Notes: generated from the sequence alone by a model not told the origin. 64,000 nucleotides of DNA from Streptomyces zhihengii (GCF_016919245.1 NZ_JAFEJA010000001.1:1240001-1304000); one strand, 5' to 3'. Counted from the first letter of the stretch, positions 7,958 through 16,875 are shown. A program made the numbers and translations.

Positions 7958-8506
7958 GTGAGCATAGGCAAGGACATGCGCAGGCTGTGCGGCGAGCTGG
8001 TCGCCGGAATCGACCTGCCCGCCCCCGCCGAACCCGCCGACCTCTACCGCGCCCTGTGCGACGGCATGAGCAGACGCCGTGGCAGGCCCGTCCGCTACCG
8101 CATGGCCTCGTTCCCGCCCGGCACCGCGAGCGGTCTGTGGCTGGACATGGCCGAGCAGGACCTCGTCGTCATCGAGGAGCGCACCGCACCGGACCACCAA
8201 CTGGTGATTCTCGGCCATGAGCTGTGGCACATGAACGCCGGCCACTGCAGCCACCATGTCGACGGCGCCGCCGTCGCCGCGCGGCTGCTGTCGGACGAGG
8301 CCGACCTTCAGGCCACCGTGCTCAGGGTCGCGGCCCGGTCCCGCTCGGACGTGACCGAGGAGCGCGAGGCGGAGAGTTTCGGCCTGCTGCTGGGCAGCAA
8401 GTGCCGTGCCTGGCTGGCCGGTTCGAACGGCCGCGGACCGGTGTGCCGGGACGGGCTCGAAGGGCGCATCGGGGCATCACTGGGCTACCGCGGGCCACAG
8501 GGCTGA
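7958..8506 (+). CDS. ImmA/IrrE-like zinc metalloprotein (often annotated as a toxin component)
   Basis: 182 residues. The zinc motif HELWH is at residues 87-91 within VILGHELWHMNAGH, and an acidic AEAE-like patch (EEREAESFG) follows where the third ligand would lie. That is the layout of ImmA/IrrE/COG2856 peptidases. GTG 7958 has GGAGAGGAG just upstream. It follows the XRE gene by 61 bp and precedes the membrane protein by three bases. The family role is cleavage or displacement of an XRE repressor; the neighbour at 7264 is the obvious candidate substrate. Confidence 0.85.
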   Translation: MSIGKDMRRLCGELVAGIDLPAPAEPADLYRALCDGMSRRRGRPVRYRMASFPPGTASGLWLDMAEQDLVVIEERTAPDHQLVILGHELWHMNAGHCSHHVDGAAVAARLLSDEADLQATVLRVAARSRSDVTEEREAESFGLLLGSKCRAWLAGSNGRGPVCRDGLEGRIGASLGYRGPQG

Positions 8507-8509
8507 TGC

Positions 8510-9697
8510 GTGGACGGATCGGACTACTACATCCCGGCCGCGGCCCTCGCCGTCGCACTGGTGTTCAAACTCCCCGGGATGGTGCGCGACTGGCGTGACC
8601 CGCTGCTGCGGTCCGTCTGCGCGCTGCTGCTGCTGGGCGCGTCCACCTTCTTCTTCGCCGCCCCGCCGACCATCGCCGCCGTGAACAGCATCACCGGCGT
8701 CCCCAACATCTCGGGGCCGCTGGTCTACTGCATCCTCTCCGCGTTCAGCGCCTCCTGCCTGGTCCTGCTGGTCAACTGGCGGGGCGGGCCACCGGAGGAG
8801 ACCCGGCACACCTCCCGGCGGCTGGTGGCCGGCTACGGCGTGGTGGTCGTGCTGCTCGTCGTGCTGTTCGCGCTCGGCTCCGCGCCCGAGGAGCGGCTCC
8901 GCGACCTCGACACCCACTACGCCAACACCCCGTACATCCGCGAGATGATCGTGCTGTACCTCGTCGCGCACAGCGTGGCGGCGGTCGGCATGACGGTGCT
9001 GTGCTGGCGCTGGTCGACCCAGGTGAGCGGCTGGCTGCGCGGCGGGCTCTCCGCCATCGTCGTGGGCTCGCTGTTCAACCTCGGCTACGGAGTGACCAAG
9101 TTCGCCGCCGTCTTCGCCCGCTGGGCCGGCGTCGACTGGGACGGCCTCAGCAGCGTGGTGGCCCCGCCCCTGGCGTCGGCCGGCGCGCTGCTCAGCGCGG
9201 TGGGCTTCGTGCTGCCGCTGGTCGGCCAGCGGCTGGCGGACCACTGGCACGCCTGGACCGCCTACCGGCAGCTCGGCACCCTGTGGCACGAACTGCGCTC
9301 CACCACCCCGGCGGGCACGCCCACCGTACGGATCTCTCCCCTCTCCCCCGTCGAACTGCGCGTCACCCAGCGGGAGTCCGACATCCACGACGGCCTGCTG
9401 CAGCTCGATCCGTACTTCGACCGGGAACTGCGCGCCGCCGCCTGCGAGGAGGCGCTGGCCGGCGGTGCCGGCCCCCGCGAGGCCCAGGCGGTCGGCGACG
9501 CCGCCATGGTGGCCGCCGCGCTGCGGGCCCGGGCCGACGACCCGGAGGGCGAGATCGTAAGCTCGGCACAGACCTACACATCCCGGGCAGCCGAAGGACC
9601 GCGCGATCTGGTGCGCATGTCTCTCGCGCTGCGACAGTCACCCGTCGTAGCGGCGGCGCGCACGCGCGCCGCCAGGTCGGAGAGCGGCACCACATGA
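8510..9697 (+). CDS. Seven-helix membrane protein of MAB_1171c type
   Basis: 395 residues. Seven hydrophobic segments span about residues 5-245 (for example SVCALLLLGASTFFFAA, VYCILSAFSASCLVLLVNW and YGVVVVLLVVLFALG), followed by a ~150-residue soluble C-terminus with the conserved-looking ELRVTQRESDIHDGLLQLDPY. This matches the MAB_1171c putative-transporter family. GTG 8510 lies three bases after the ImmA stop, and its own stop overlaps the monooxygenase start by 4 bp. No transport activity is demonstrated for the family as far as I know. The 7-TM plus cytoplasmic tail shape could equally suit a sensor. Confidence 0.75.
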   Translation: MDGSDYYIPAAALAVALVFKLPGMVRDWRDPLLRSVCALLLLGASTFFFAAPPTIAAVNSITGVPNISGPLVYCILSAFSASCLVLLVNWRGGPPEETRHTSRRLVAGYGVVVVLLVVLFALGSAPEERLRDLDTHYANTPYIREMIVLYLVAHSVAAVGMTVLCWRWSTQVSGWLRGGLSAIVVGSLFNLGYGVTKFAAVFARWAGVDWDGLSSVVAPPLASAGALLSAVGFVLPLVGQRLADHWHAWTAYRQLGTLWHELRSTTPAGTPTVRISPLSPVELRVTQRESDIHDGLLQLDPYFDRELRAAACEEALAGGAGPREAQAVGDAAMVAAALRARADDPEGEIVSSAQTYTSRAAEGPRDLVRMSLALRQSPVVAAARTRAARSESGTT

Positions 9698-11151
9698 GCG
9701 ATCCCCTGAGAACCAGCCGGTCCGCGAGCCGGGGCACGGCCCGCACCGCCGTCGTCATCGGCGGCGGCCTGGCCGGCATGCTGGCCGCGGCCGCCCTCTC
9801 GGCCCACGCCGACCGGGTCACCGTCGTCGAACGCGACAGCCTCCCCGACGGGCCGCACTCCCGCAAGAGCCTCCCGCAGGCGCACCACGCGCATCTGCTG
9901 TGGTCCGGCGGCGCCCGGGCCATCGAATCGCTGCTGCCGGGGACGACCGACCGCTGGCTCGCCGCCGGCGCCCGGCGCATCCCGCTGCCGACGGGTCTGG
10001 TCTCCATGTCGGCGCTGGGCTGGTTCCGCCGCTGGCCGGAGATGCAGTTCCTGATCGCCTGCAGCCGCGACCTGCTGGACTGGGTGGTCCGCGAACAGGT
10101 CGTCGCCCTGCCGGGCGTCACGGTGCTCCAGCGCACCGAACTGCTCGGTCTCAGCGGCACGGCCGCGCGGGTGCGCGGCGTCCGGGTGCGCGGCGAGGAC
10201 GGCGGGGAGCGGGAGCTCGAAGCCGATCTGGTCGTCGACGCCAGCGGGCGGGGCTCCCGGGCCCCGGAGTGGCTGCGCTCCCTCGGCGTCGACGAGGTGA
10301 CGGAGGAGAAGGTCGACTCCGGTCTCGCGTACGCCAGCCGCCTCTTCCGGGCGCCCGCGAACGCGGAGCACTTCCCGGTGGTCAACGTCCAGGCCGACGC
10401 CCGTGAGCCGCGCCCGGGCCGGACGGCGACCATCGTGCCGCTGGAGGGCGGACGCTGGCTGGTGACGCTGTCGGGCACCCGGGGCGGCCAGCCGACGGGC
10501 GCCGCCGACGAGTTCGAGAACTTCGCCCGCTCGGTGCGGCACCCCGTCGTCGGCGAGCTGATCTCGCACACCGAGCCGCTGACCGACGTGGTGGTCAACC
10601 GCTCCACGGTCAACCGGCGGCGCTTCTACGAGAAGATCTCCGGCTGGCCGGAGGGCTTCGTCGCCGTCGGCGACGCCGTCGCCACGTACAACCCGGTCTA
10701 CGGGCACGGCATGTCGGTCGCCGCGCAGGGCGTCGTCGCCCTGCGGTCCGCGCTCGCCGACCACGGGATCACCGCGCCGGGCCTGGCGCGCCGGGTGCAG
10801 CGGGCGGTGGCCCAGCCCGTGTCCACCGCCTGGGACCTCGCCACCGGACAGGACATCCTCTACCCGGGTGCCATCGGCAAGGCGTCCGGACCGGGCGCCG
10901 ACGTGCTGCGGCGCTACGTCGACCGGCTGATGCTCACCGCGACGGGCCGTCCGCTGGTCACCAAGGCGCTGTTCGACGTCATGACGCTGTCCGCGCCGCT
11001 GGCGTCCCTGGCCAGGCCCGAGGTGGCGCTCGCCGTGCTGCGCGGCCCGAAGCTGCCGCCGCTGCCCGGGCCCCCGCTGACGGCCGAGGAGCTGCGGATC
11101 GCCAAGGAGCCGTGCGAACCGGAACGGGAGCCCGATCCGGCGGACGCGTAG
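9694..11151 (+). CDS. FAD-dependent monooxygenase/oxidoreductase
   Basis: 485 residues. The N-terminal Rossmann motif VVIGGGLAGMLAAAAL leads to an acidic strand end, VVERD. An internal VVDASGRGSRAPEWL segment and the second FAD motif GDAVATYNPVYGHGMS (about residue 325) are both typical of the PHBH-like flavin monooxygenase/geranylgeranyl-reductase superfamily. ATGA overlap with the membrane-protein gene shows translational coupling. The substrate is unknown. Coupling to a regulator, a metalloprotein and a polytopic protein suggests that it makes or modifies a small, possibly lipophilic signal; that is speculation. Confidence 0.85.
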   Translation: MSDPLRTSRSASRGTARTAVVIGGGLAGMLAAAALSAHADRVTVVERDSLPDGPHSRKSLPQAHHAHLLWSGGARAIESLLPGTTDRWLAAGARRIPLPTGLVSMSALGWFRRWPEMQFLIACSRDLLDWVVREQVVALPGVTVLQRTELLGLSGTAARVRGVRVRGEDGGERELEADLVVDASGRGSRAPEWLRSLGVDEVTEEKVDSGLAYASRLFRAPANAEHFPVVNVQADAREPRPGRTATIVPLEGGRWLVTLSGTRGGQPTGAADEFENFARSVRHPVVGELISHTEPLTDVVVNRSTVNRRRFYEKISGWPEGFVAVGDAVATYNPVYGHGMSVAAQGVVALRSALADHGITAPGLARRVQRAVAQPVSTAWDLATGQDILYPGAIGKASGPGADVLRRYVDRLMLTATGRPLVTKALFDVMTLSAPLASLARPEVALAVLRGPKLPPLPGPPLTAEELRIAKEPCEPEREPDPADA

Positions 11152-11228
11152 CCCCGGTGCCGGGCGAGGAACGCGGCGAGGACCGCGGCGCGGGCACCGG
11201 ACGGACACGGACTAGGCTCCGGAGCACG

Positions 11229-12497
11229 ATGAACGGCAATCACACCGGCGGCCAGGGGGGCCGCACCGCCCTGACCCCCCTGGAGCCGAAGGCCGACCGG
11301 GAGACGGTGCGGCGGCACAATCTGAGCCTCGTCCTGCGCGCGGTCCGCGACGAGGGCGAGGCGACCCGCGCCGGTGTCGCCGGGCGGGTCGGTCTCACGC
11401 GGGCCGCCGTGTCGTCGCTCGTCGAGCAGTTGCTGGAGAGCGGCTTCCTGACGGAGTCGGGCAAGACCTTCAGCGGGCAGGCGGGCCGGCCGGGGACCGT
11501 GCTGAAGGTGGCGCGCTCCGGTCTCGCGGGCGTCGGTGTCGAGGTCAACGTCGACTACGTGTCGGTGTGCGTCGCGGACCTCGCCGGAACGGACCGGGTA
11601 CGGCTCGTCGAGCACCTCGACAACCGGGGCGCCGACCCGGCGGTCGTCTTCTCGCGCGCCGCCGGGATCGCCGCGCGCGCCCTGGTGTCGGCGGCCGAGC
11701 AGGACCTGCGGCCGATGGGCGCGGCCCTGGCGCTGCCCGGGCTCGTCGCCGCGGGCACCGTGCGCGAGGCGCCCAACCTGGGATGGCGGGAGGTCGACGC
11801 CGAGACGCCGTTCGCCGATGCGCTGGCCGCGCTGCGGCCGGACCGGCGGCGGCTCGCCGTCCGCTCGGAGAACGAGGCGAACCTGGCGGCACTCGCCGAA
11901 CTGTGGTTCGGCGGACTCGGCGAGGCCCGCACCTTCCTCTACCTGACGGGCGAGATCGGCGTCGGCGGCGCGCTCGTCCTCGGCGGTGAACTGCTGCGCG
12001 GCGCGAACGGGTTCGCCGGCGAGATCGGGCACGTCTCCGTCGCGGACGACGGACCGCTGTGCCGGTGCGGCGCGCGCGGCTGCCTGGAGCAGTACGCCGG
12101 GCAGGCCGCGCTGCTGCGGGCGGCCGGCCTGGACGAGCGGTCCGGCGCGCGGGGTGTCGCGGAGCTGGCCCGCCGGGCCGCGTCCGGCGAGCCGCGCTCC
12201 CGCGCGGCGCTGGCCGGGGCGGGGACGATGCTGGGGCGGGTGCTGTCGGGGGCGGTCAACCTCTTCGACCCGGACGCGGTGGTGCTGGGCGGCATCTACC
12301 GGGAGCTGCTCCCGTGGCTGGCCGCGCCGGCGGGCGCGGAGCTGGCGACCCGTGTGGTGTCGGGGCTCTGGCCGGCCGACGGGGTCCGGCTGCGGGCCGC
12401 CTCCCCCGCCGCCGACGCGGCCCGCGGCGCGGCGGCCCTCGTCCTCCAGGACGCCCTCGCGGACCCGGTCGCCTACGCCCACTTCGGAGCGACCTAG
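11229..12497 (+). CDS. ROK-family transcriptional repressor, probable xylose regulator
   Basis: 422 residues. A winged helix-turn-helix lies at about residues 25-80 (RRHNLSLVLRAVRDEGEATR, GLTRAAVSSLVEQLL), then a ROK kinase-like domain. The ROK zinc motif is intact as C278-R-C280-G-A-R-G-C285. The start is ATG 11229. The gene converges with xylA, and xylB is divergent from xylA, so it is very likely the XylR-type repressor of both, with D-xylose as inducer. In ROK regulators the kinase fold is used for sugar sensing. Confidence 0.9.
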   Translation: MNGNHTGGQGGRTALTPLEPKADRETVRRHNLSLVLRAVRDEGEATRAGVAGRVGLTRAAVSSLVEQLLESGFLTESGKTFSGQAGRPGTVLKVARSGLAGVGVEVNVDYVSVCVADLAGTDRVRLVEHLDNRGADPAVVFSRAAGIAARALVSAAEQDLRPMGAALALPGLVAAGTVREAPNLGWREVDAETPFADALAALRPDRRRLAVRSENEANLAALAELWFGGLGEARTFLYLTGEIGVGGALVLGGELLRGANGFAGEIGHVSVADDGPLCRCGARGCLEQYAGQAALLRAAGLDERSGARGVAELARRAASGEPRSRAALAGAGTMLGRVLSGAVNLFDPDAVVLGGIYRELLPWLAAPAGAELATRVVSGLWPADGVRLRAASPAADAARGAAALVLQDALADPVAYAHFGAT

Positions 12498-12849
12498 GGC
12501 TTCTCGTTCGGATCTTGGCGGGCTCGCGTCGGGGCCTTCCGCCGTCGGTCGCTTCGGGCTCCCTCCGGCCGCACCCCCGGCCCGCCCGGGGAACCTCCAG
12601 CCCGCCCGGGGAACCCCCCAGCCCGTCCGGCGATTGAGGACACGGACCGAAGGGCCGTGCACACCCCACCGGCAGCACCAGAAGCCCGTCCGGCGATTGA
12701 GGACACGGGCCGGGGGGCCGTGCACACCCCACCGGCCGGTGGGCGCGGCACCGCCTGCGGCGGCGTCCTCAAGCGTCCTCAAACGCCGGACGGGCTGAAA
12801 GGCAACCGGCCCCGCCCGGTGAACGCGGGACGGGGCCGAAGACCTGCGG
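12498..12849. repeat. Intergenic repeat cluster between ROK gene and xylA
   Basis: 352 bp with no gene. It holds two direct copies of a ~41-bp element starting AGCCCGTCCGGCG (12620 and 12683), then an inverted copy ending in ACGCCGGACGGGCTGA (12783-12798), preceded by a doubled 10-mer GCGTCCTCAA (12763 and 12773). Positions 12720-12772 are identical to 16008-16060 downstream of xylB. The elements are hairpin-forming and lie between convergent genes, as terminator-associated repeats do. Confidence 0.85.
12807..12838. terminator. Probable xylA terminator
   Basis: CGGCCCCG (12807-12814) pairs with CGGGGCCG (12831-12838). An inner CCCG/CGGG pair can extend the stem. It lies 11 bp past the xylA stop (minus strand, 12850). 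Confidence 0.55.
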
Positions 12850-14019
12850 TCAGCGTGCGCCGAGGAGGTGGTCCATGGCCAGCTGGTCGAGCCGCTCGAA
12901 CGCCATCCCCCGCTCCGCCGCCGCGTCCACATCGAACTCCTCGAACGCCCCCCGGTCCGCGAGCAGGCCGCTCAGGCCGTCCTCAGCCGTGGGGCGGGCG
13001 AGCTCGTCGAGGCGGGAGGCGCGCAGGGCCTCGACGACCTCGGGGTCGGAGCGGAACGCCTCGGCGCGCTCCTTGAGGATCAGGTAGTTGCGCATGCAGC
13101 CCGCCGCCGACTCCCACACCCCGTCGAAGTCCTCCGTCCGGGGCGGCTTGAAGTCGAAGTGCCTCGGCCCCTCGTACCCCGCGCTCTCCAGCAGGTCCAC
13201 GAGCCAGAAGGCGGACCGCAGGTCGCCCGCGCCGAAGCGGAGGTCCTGGTCGTACTTGATGCCGCTCTGGCCGTTGAGGTCGATGTGGAAGAGCTTGTCG
13301 GCCCACAGCGCCTGGGCGATCGAGTGCGGGAAGTTGAGGCCCGCCATCTGCTCGTGCCCGACCTCCGGGTTGACGCCGTACAGCTCCGGGCGCTCCAGGC
13401 GCTCGATGAACGCCAGGGCGTGGCCGACGGTGGGCAGCAGGATGTCGCCGCGGGGCTCGTTGGGCTTGGGCTCGATGGCGAAGCGGAGGTCGTAGCCCTG
13501 CTCGGTGACGTACTCGCCGAGGAGGTCGAACGCCTCCTTCATGCGGTCGAGCGCGACCCGCACGTCCTTGGCCGCGCCGGACTCGGCGCCCTCGCGGCCG
13601 CCCCAGGCGACATACGTCCGGGCGCCGAGTTCGGCGGCCAGGTCGATGTTGCGGATGGTCTTGCGCAGGGCGTAGCGGCGCACGTCGCGGTCGTTCGCGG
13701 TGAAGCCGCCGTCCTTGAAGACGGGGTGGGTGAAGAGGTTGGTGGTGGCCATCGGCACGATCAGCCCGGTGGCGTCCAGCGCCTGGCGGAAGCGCTTGAT
13801 GTGCGACTCGCGCTCGGTCTCGCTCGCGCCGAAGGGGATGAGGTCGTCGTCGTGGAAGGTGACGCCGTACGCGCCCAGCTCCGCGAGGCGCCGGACCGAC
13901 TCGGCGGGGTCCAGGTGGGGGCGGGTCGCGTCTCCGAAGGGGTCCCTGCCCTGCCAGCCGACGGTCCACAGACCGAAGCTGAACTTGTGGTCGGGGGTGG
14001 GGGTGAAGCGTTCCGTCAT
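12850..14019 (-). CDS. xylA: Xylose isomerase
   Basis: 389 residues, the size of class I Streptomyces xylose (glucose) isomerases. It interconverts D-xylose and D-xylulose in the cytoplasm with two divalent metals. All key residues are present with a +2 offset to the well-studied enzyme: H56 and D59 (in TFHDDDL), E183 and K185 (IEPKPNEP), E219 and H222 (NPEVGHE), D247, D257 and D259, and D289 (HFDF). The start is ATG 14019. The gene is divergent from xylB across a 166-bp control region. Confidence 0.98.
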   Translation of the reverse strand: MTERFTPTPDHKFSFGLWTVGWQGRDPFGDATRPHLDPAESVRRLAELGAYGVTFHDDDLIPFGASETERESHIKRFRQALDATGLIVPMATTNLFTHPVFKDGGFTANDRDVRRYALRKTIRNIDLAAELGARTYVAWGGREGAESGAAKDVRVALDRMKEAFDLLGEYVTEQGYDLRFAIEPKPNEPRGDILLPTVGHALAFIERLERPELYGVNPEVGHEQMAGLNFPHSIAQALWADKLFHIDLNGQSGIKYDQDLRFGAGDLRSAFWLVDLLESAGYEGPRHFDFKPPRTEDFDGVWESAAGCMRNYLILKERAEAFRSDPEVVEALRASRLDELARPTAEDGLSGLLADRGAFEEFDVDAAAERGMAFERLDQLAMDHLLGAR

Positions 14020-14045
14020 GGCTCAGTCCGCCTTGGGCTCACGGG

Positions 14046-14155
14046 TTTGTTTTCTTGCTTTACTAATAATGCACACCAACCCCTGATCACAGAAGACCCT
14101 CCGCACCTGTTGCCACGCATCACCGTGCAGTAATTTGTTTGCGAACCTGCCAAAT
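14046..14155. promoter_or_regulatory. Divergent xylA-xylB control region with candidate ROK operator sites
   Basis: This stretch between xylA (start 14019) and xylB (start 14186) is strikingly AT-rich. TTTGTTT occurs at 14046-14052 and again at 14134-14140. The second lies in a dyad ATTTG (14133-14137) / CAAAT (14151-14155). CTTTACTAATAAT (14058-14070) resembles a -10 region. TTTGTTT-type half-sites are familiar in ROK/XylR operators, so binding by the regulator at 11229 is plausible. Confidence 0.55.
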
Positions 14156-14185
14156 AGGCGGTGCCCAGCAGCGAGAGGTGGAGCC

Positions 14186-15670
14186 ATGCCGACGAACGCG
14201 GTCGTCATCGGGGTGGACAGCTCGACACAGTCCACGAAGGCGGCGTTCACCGACGCCGCGACCGGCAGGCTCCTCGCCGTCGGACGCGCACCCCACCGGG
14301 TCACCGGCGAGGGCGGCGCCCGCGAGAGCGACCCGGCGGTCTGGTGGAGCGCCCTGCGGGACGCGGTCGCCGAGGGCCTCACCGCCCTGCGGAGCACCGG
14401 GACCGACGCCTCGGCCGTCACCGGGATCGCGGTGGCCGGGCAGCAGCACGGCCTGGTCGTGCTCGACGGCGCGGGCGTCCCGCTGCGCCCCGCCCTGCTG
14501 TGGAACGACACCCGCTCGGCGCCGCAGGCCGCCGCGCTGACCGAGGCCCTCGGCGGCCCGGACGCCTGGACCGCCCGCACCGGGTCGGTGCCGGTGGCCT
14601 CGATGACCGCGTCGAAGTGGCAGTGGCTGCGCGAGCACGACCCGGCCGCGGCGAAGGCGGCCGCCGCGGTGCGGCTGCCCCACGACTTCCTCACCGAGCG
14701 GCTGGCCGGCGTCGCCGCCACGGACCCGGGCGACGCCTCCGGCACCTGCTGGTACTCGACGGCCACCGGCGCCTACGACCCCGAGCTGCTCGACCTGGTC
14801 GGCCTCGATCCCGCCCTGTTGCCGCCGGTGGCGGCGACCGGCGGCACCCGGGTGGGCACGCTCACCGCCGCGGCCGCGGCGGAGCTGGGCCTGCCCGCGG
14901 GCATCGCCGTCGCCGCCGGCACGGGCGACAACATGGCCGCCGCCGTCGGTCTCGGGCTGGGCGGCGAGGGGCTCCTCGACCATCCGGTGCTGAGCCTCGG
15001 CACCTCGGGCACCGTCTTCGCGGCGACCCGCTCCCGGCCCGCCTCTCCGGCCCTCGCCGGGTTCGCCGCCGCCGACGGCACGTACCTGCCGCTGGCGTGC
15101 ACGCTCAACTGCACCCTCGCCGTGGACAAGGTCGCCGCCCTGCTGGGCCTGGAGCGGGAGGCGGCGCTGCCCGGCGGGGACGTGGTGCTGCTGCCGTACC
15201 TCGACGGCGAGCGCACCCCCGACCTGCCGGGCGCCTCCGGCCTGCTGACGGGCCTGCGCCACACCACCACGCCGCAGCAGATCCTCGGCGCCGCCTACGA
15301 GGGCGCCGTGGTCACCGTGCTGCGCGCGCTGGACGAGGTCATCCGGGCGTGCGGGGAGGACCCGGCCGCCCCCGGCGCGGCCGACCGCCCGCTGCGCCTG
15401 GTGGGCGGCGGTGCGCAGGGCCGCCACTGGGTCGAGACAGTGCGCCGCCTGTCGGGCAGGCCGCTGATCGTCCCGGAGAGCACCGAGCTGGTCGCCCTGG
15501 GCGCGGCCGCGCTCGCCGCGTCCGCCGCCTCGGGCGAGGACGCGGTCGCGGTCGCGACGTCCTGGGGCACGGGGTCGGGCCGTGCGCTCGACGCGGTGGA
15601 GCGCGACACGGAGACCTGGGACCGCGTCTCCTCGGTCCTGGACCGCGCCTCGGGCCCGCTCCTGTCCTGA
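14186..15670 (+). CDS. xylB: Xylulokinase
   Basis: 494 residues of the FGGY carbohydrate kinase family; phosphorylates D-xylulose to feed the pentose phosphate pathway. Motifs are GVDSSTQSTKAAF (phosphate 1), VAGQQHGLVVLD, LLWNDTRSAPQ (sugar binding), AGTGDNMAAAVG, LGTSGTVFA (phosphate 2) and VGGGAQGRHW (adenosine). ATG 14186 has GAGAGGTGGAG directly upstream. Divergent from xylA and presumably under the same ROK repressor. Confidence 0.96.
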   Translation: MPTNAVVIGVDSSTQSTKAAFTDAATGRLLAVGRAPHRVTGEGGARESDPAVWWSALRDAVAEGLTALRSTGTDASAVTGIAVAGQQHGLVVLDGAGVPLRPALLWNDTRSAPQAAALTEALGGPDAWTARTGSVPVASMTASKWQWLREHDPAAAKAAAAVRLPHDFLTERLAGVAATDPGDASGTCWYSTATGAYDPELLDLVGLDPALLPPVAATGGTRVGTLTAAAAAELGLPAGIAVAAGTGDNMAAAVGLGLGGEGLLDHPVLSLGTSGTVFAATRSRPASPALAGFAAADGTYLPLACTLNCTLAVDKVAALLGLEREAALPGGDVVLLPYLDGERTPDLPGASGLLTGLRHTTTPQQILGAAYEGAVVTVLRALDEVIRACGEDPAAPGAADRPLRLVGGGAQGRHWVETVRRLSGRPLIVPESTELVALGAAALAASAASGEDAVAVATSWGTGSGRALDAVERDTETWDRVSSVLDRASGPLLS

Positions 15671-16155
15671 CCCTCGCGGGCCGCGCCGCGACGACCGGCC
15701 GCACCCCTCAAGCCCGTCCGGCGCTTGAGGACACGGACCGAAGGGCCGTGCCACGACCACCGGCCGCACCCCTCAAGCCCGTCCGGCGCTTGAGGACACG
15801 GACCGAAGGGCCGTGCCACGACCACCGGCCGCACCCCTCAAGCCCGTCCGGCGCTTGAGGACACGGACCGAAGGGCCGTGCCACGACCACCGGCCGCACC
15901 CCTCAAGCCCGTCCGGCGACCGAGGACACGGACCGAAGGGCCGTGCCACGACCACCGGCCGCACCCCTCAAGCCCGTCCGGCGACCGAGGACACGGACCG
16001 AAGGGCCGTGCACACCCCACCGGCCGGTGGGCGCGGCACCGCCTGCGGCGGCGTCCTCAAACGCCGGACGGGCTGAGGCCGCCGGTCGCCGGACAGCACC
16101 CCCGGCGCACGCCGGACGGGCTGAAGAGGCCCGGGCCGAAGGGCCCCGGGCCCGG
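15671..16155. repeat. Five-copy 65-bp tandem repeat plus inverted copies
   Basis: 485 bp with no gene, between convergent xylB and the HATPase gene. The motif AGCCCGTCCG recurs at 15711, 15776, 15841, 15906 and 15971, exactly 65 bp apart. In the first three units CCTCAAGC and GCTTGAGG form an 8-bp stem around the motif; units four and five carry GCGACCGAGG instead, weakening the stem. Inverted relatives follow near 16051-16076 and 16108-16125. The units belong to the family seen at 12620-12798. Confidence 0.92.
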
Positions 16156-16875
16156 TCAGGACCGGGCGTCCAGGTCCAGGTCGAAGTCGAGGTCGCGCTC
16201 CATCTCCTCGATCTCCATGTCGTCGAGTTCCTCCGCCAGCTCCCGGTCCCGCTCCGCCTGGGTCCCTTCGTCGAGGGCGTCGGCGAACTCCAGCTCCACC
16301 TCGAGCTCCAGATCCGGGTCCGCGTCCCCACCGGGAGGCTCCCCCGCCGCACCGTCCTCCGCCGGTGCGCACAGCCCGCGGCCCGCCTGCTCGCCCTCGG
16401 CCGCGTGCCGCGCGGAGCGGTCGCCGTCGAGGGCGATCTCGGCCAGCACCACGCTCCCGGTCTCCGACCGGCGGGCGACGGTGCTGTGCGCGTACGCGTC
16501 GACCAGGCGCAGCCCGCGTCCGCAGGGCACGTCCGCGTCGAGCGGCTCCTGCCGGCGGTCGCGGCGGTGCTTCCAGCAGCCGGCGTCCATGACCTCCACC
16601 GTCAGCGCGTCCCCGCGGAAGCTGATGACGGCGGACACCCAGGGGCTGCCGCTGTGCATGACCACGTTCGTCACCAGCTCGGTGACGATGACCGACAGCG
16701 CCTCGTCGAGATGCTCGGCCAGTCGCCATCGGCGTGCGACTGCCCGGGCGAAGCGCCGTAGTCGGCGGGCGGCCTCGGGTGAGGCCGGCATCGCGCAATG
16801 GGCCAGACCTCGCAGGGCAGCCGTCGGACCGGCCCGTTGCCGGGCCGGTTCCGAGGCACGTTCAATGGCGATCAC
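16156..16875 (-). CDS. HATPase (anti-sigma-type) protein with acidic C-terminal tail
   Basis: 239 residues. A single HATPase_c_2 domain occupies residues ~20-135, with N-box VTELVTNVVMHSG, G1-like EVMDAG and G2-like GRGLRLVDAYAH. The remaining ~90 residues are a tail that becomes extremely acidic (ELEVELEFADALDEG, LAEELDDMEIEEMERDLD). GTG 16875 has AGGAG five bases upstream. The tail is unusual for this family, whose members mostly stop soon after the ATPase fold, and could mimic nucleic acid or regulate binding. It is divergent from the large LuxR regulator gene. Confidence 0.85.
   Translation of the reverse strand: MIAIERASEPARQRAGPTAALRGLAHCAMPASPEAARRLRRFARAVARRWRLAEHLDEALSVIVTELVTNVVMHSGSPWVSAVISFRGDALTVEVMDAGCWKHRRDRRQEPLDADVPCGRGLRLVDAYAHSTVARRSETGSVVLAEIALDGDRSARHAAEGEQAGRGLCAPAEDGAAGEPPGGDADPDLELEVELEFADALDEGTQAERDRELAEELDDMEIEEMERDLDFDLDLDARS

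Noticed and set aside
15711..16010. CRISPR-like regular repeats
   Set aside because: All 65 bp of each unit are repeated with no variable spacers, and no cas genes are present. It is a tandem repeat.
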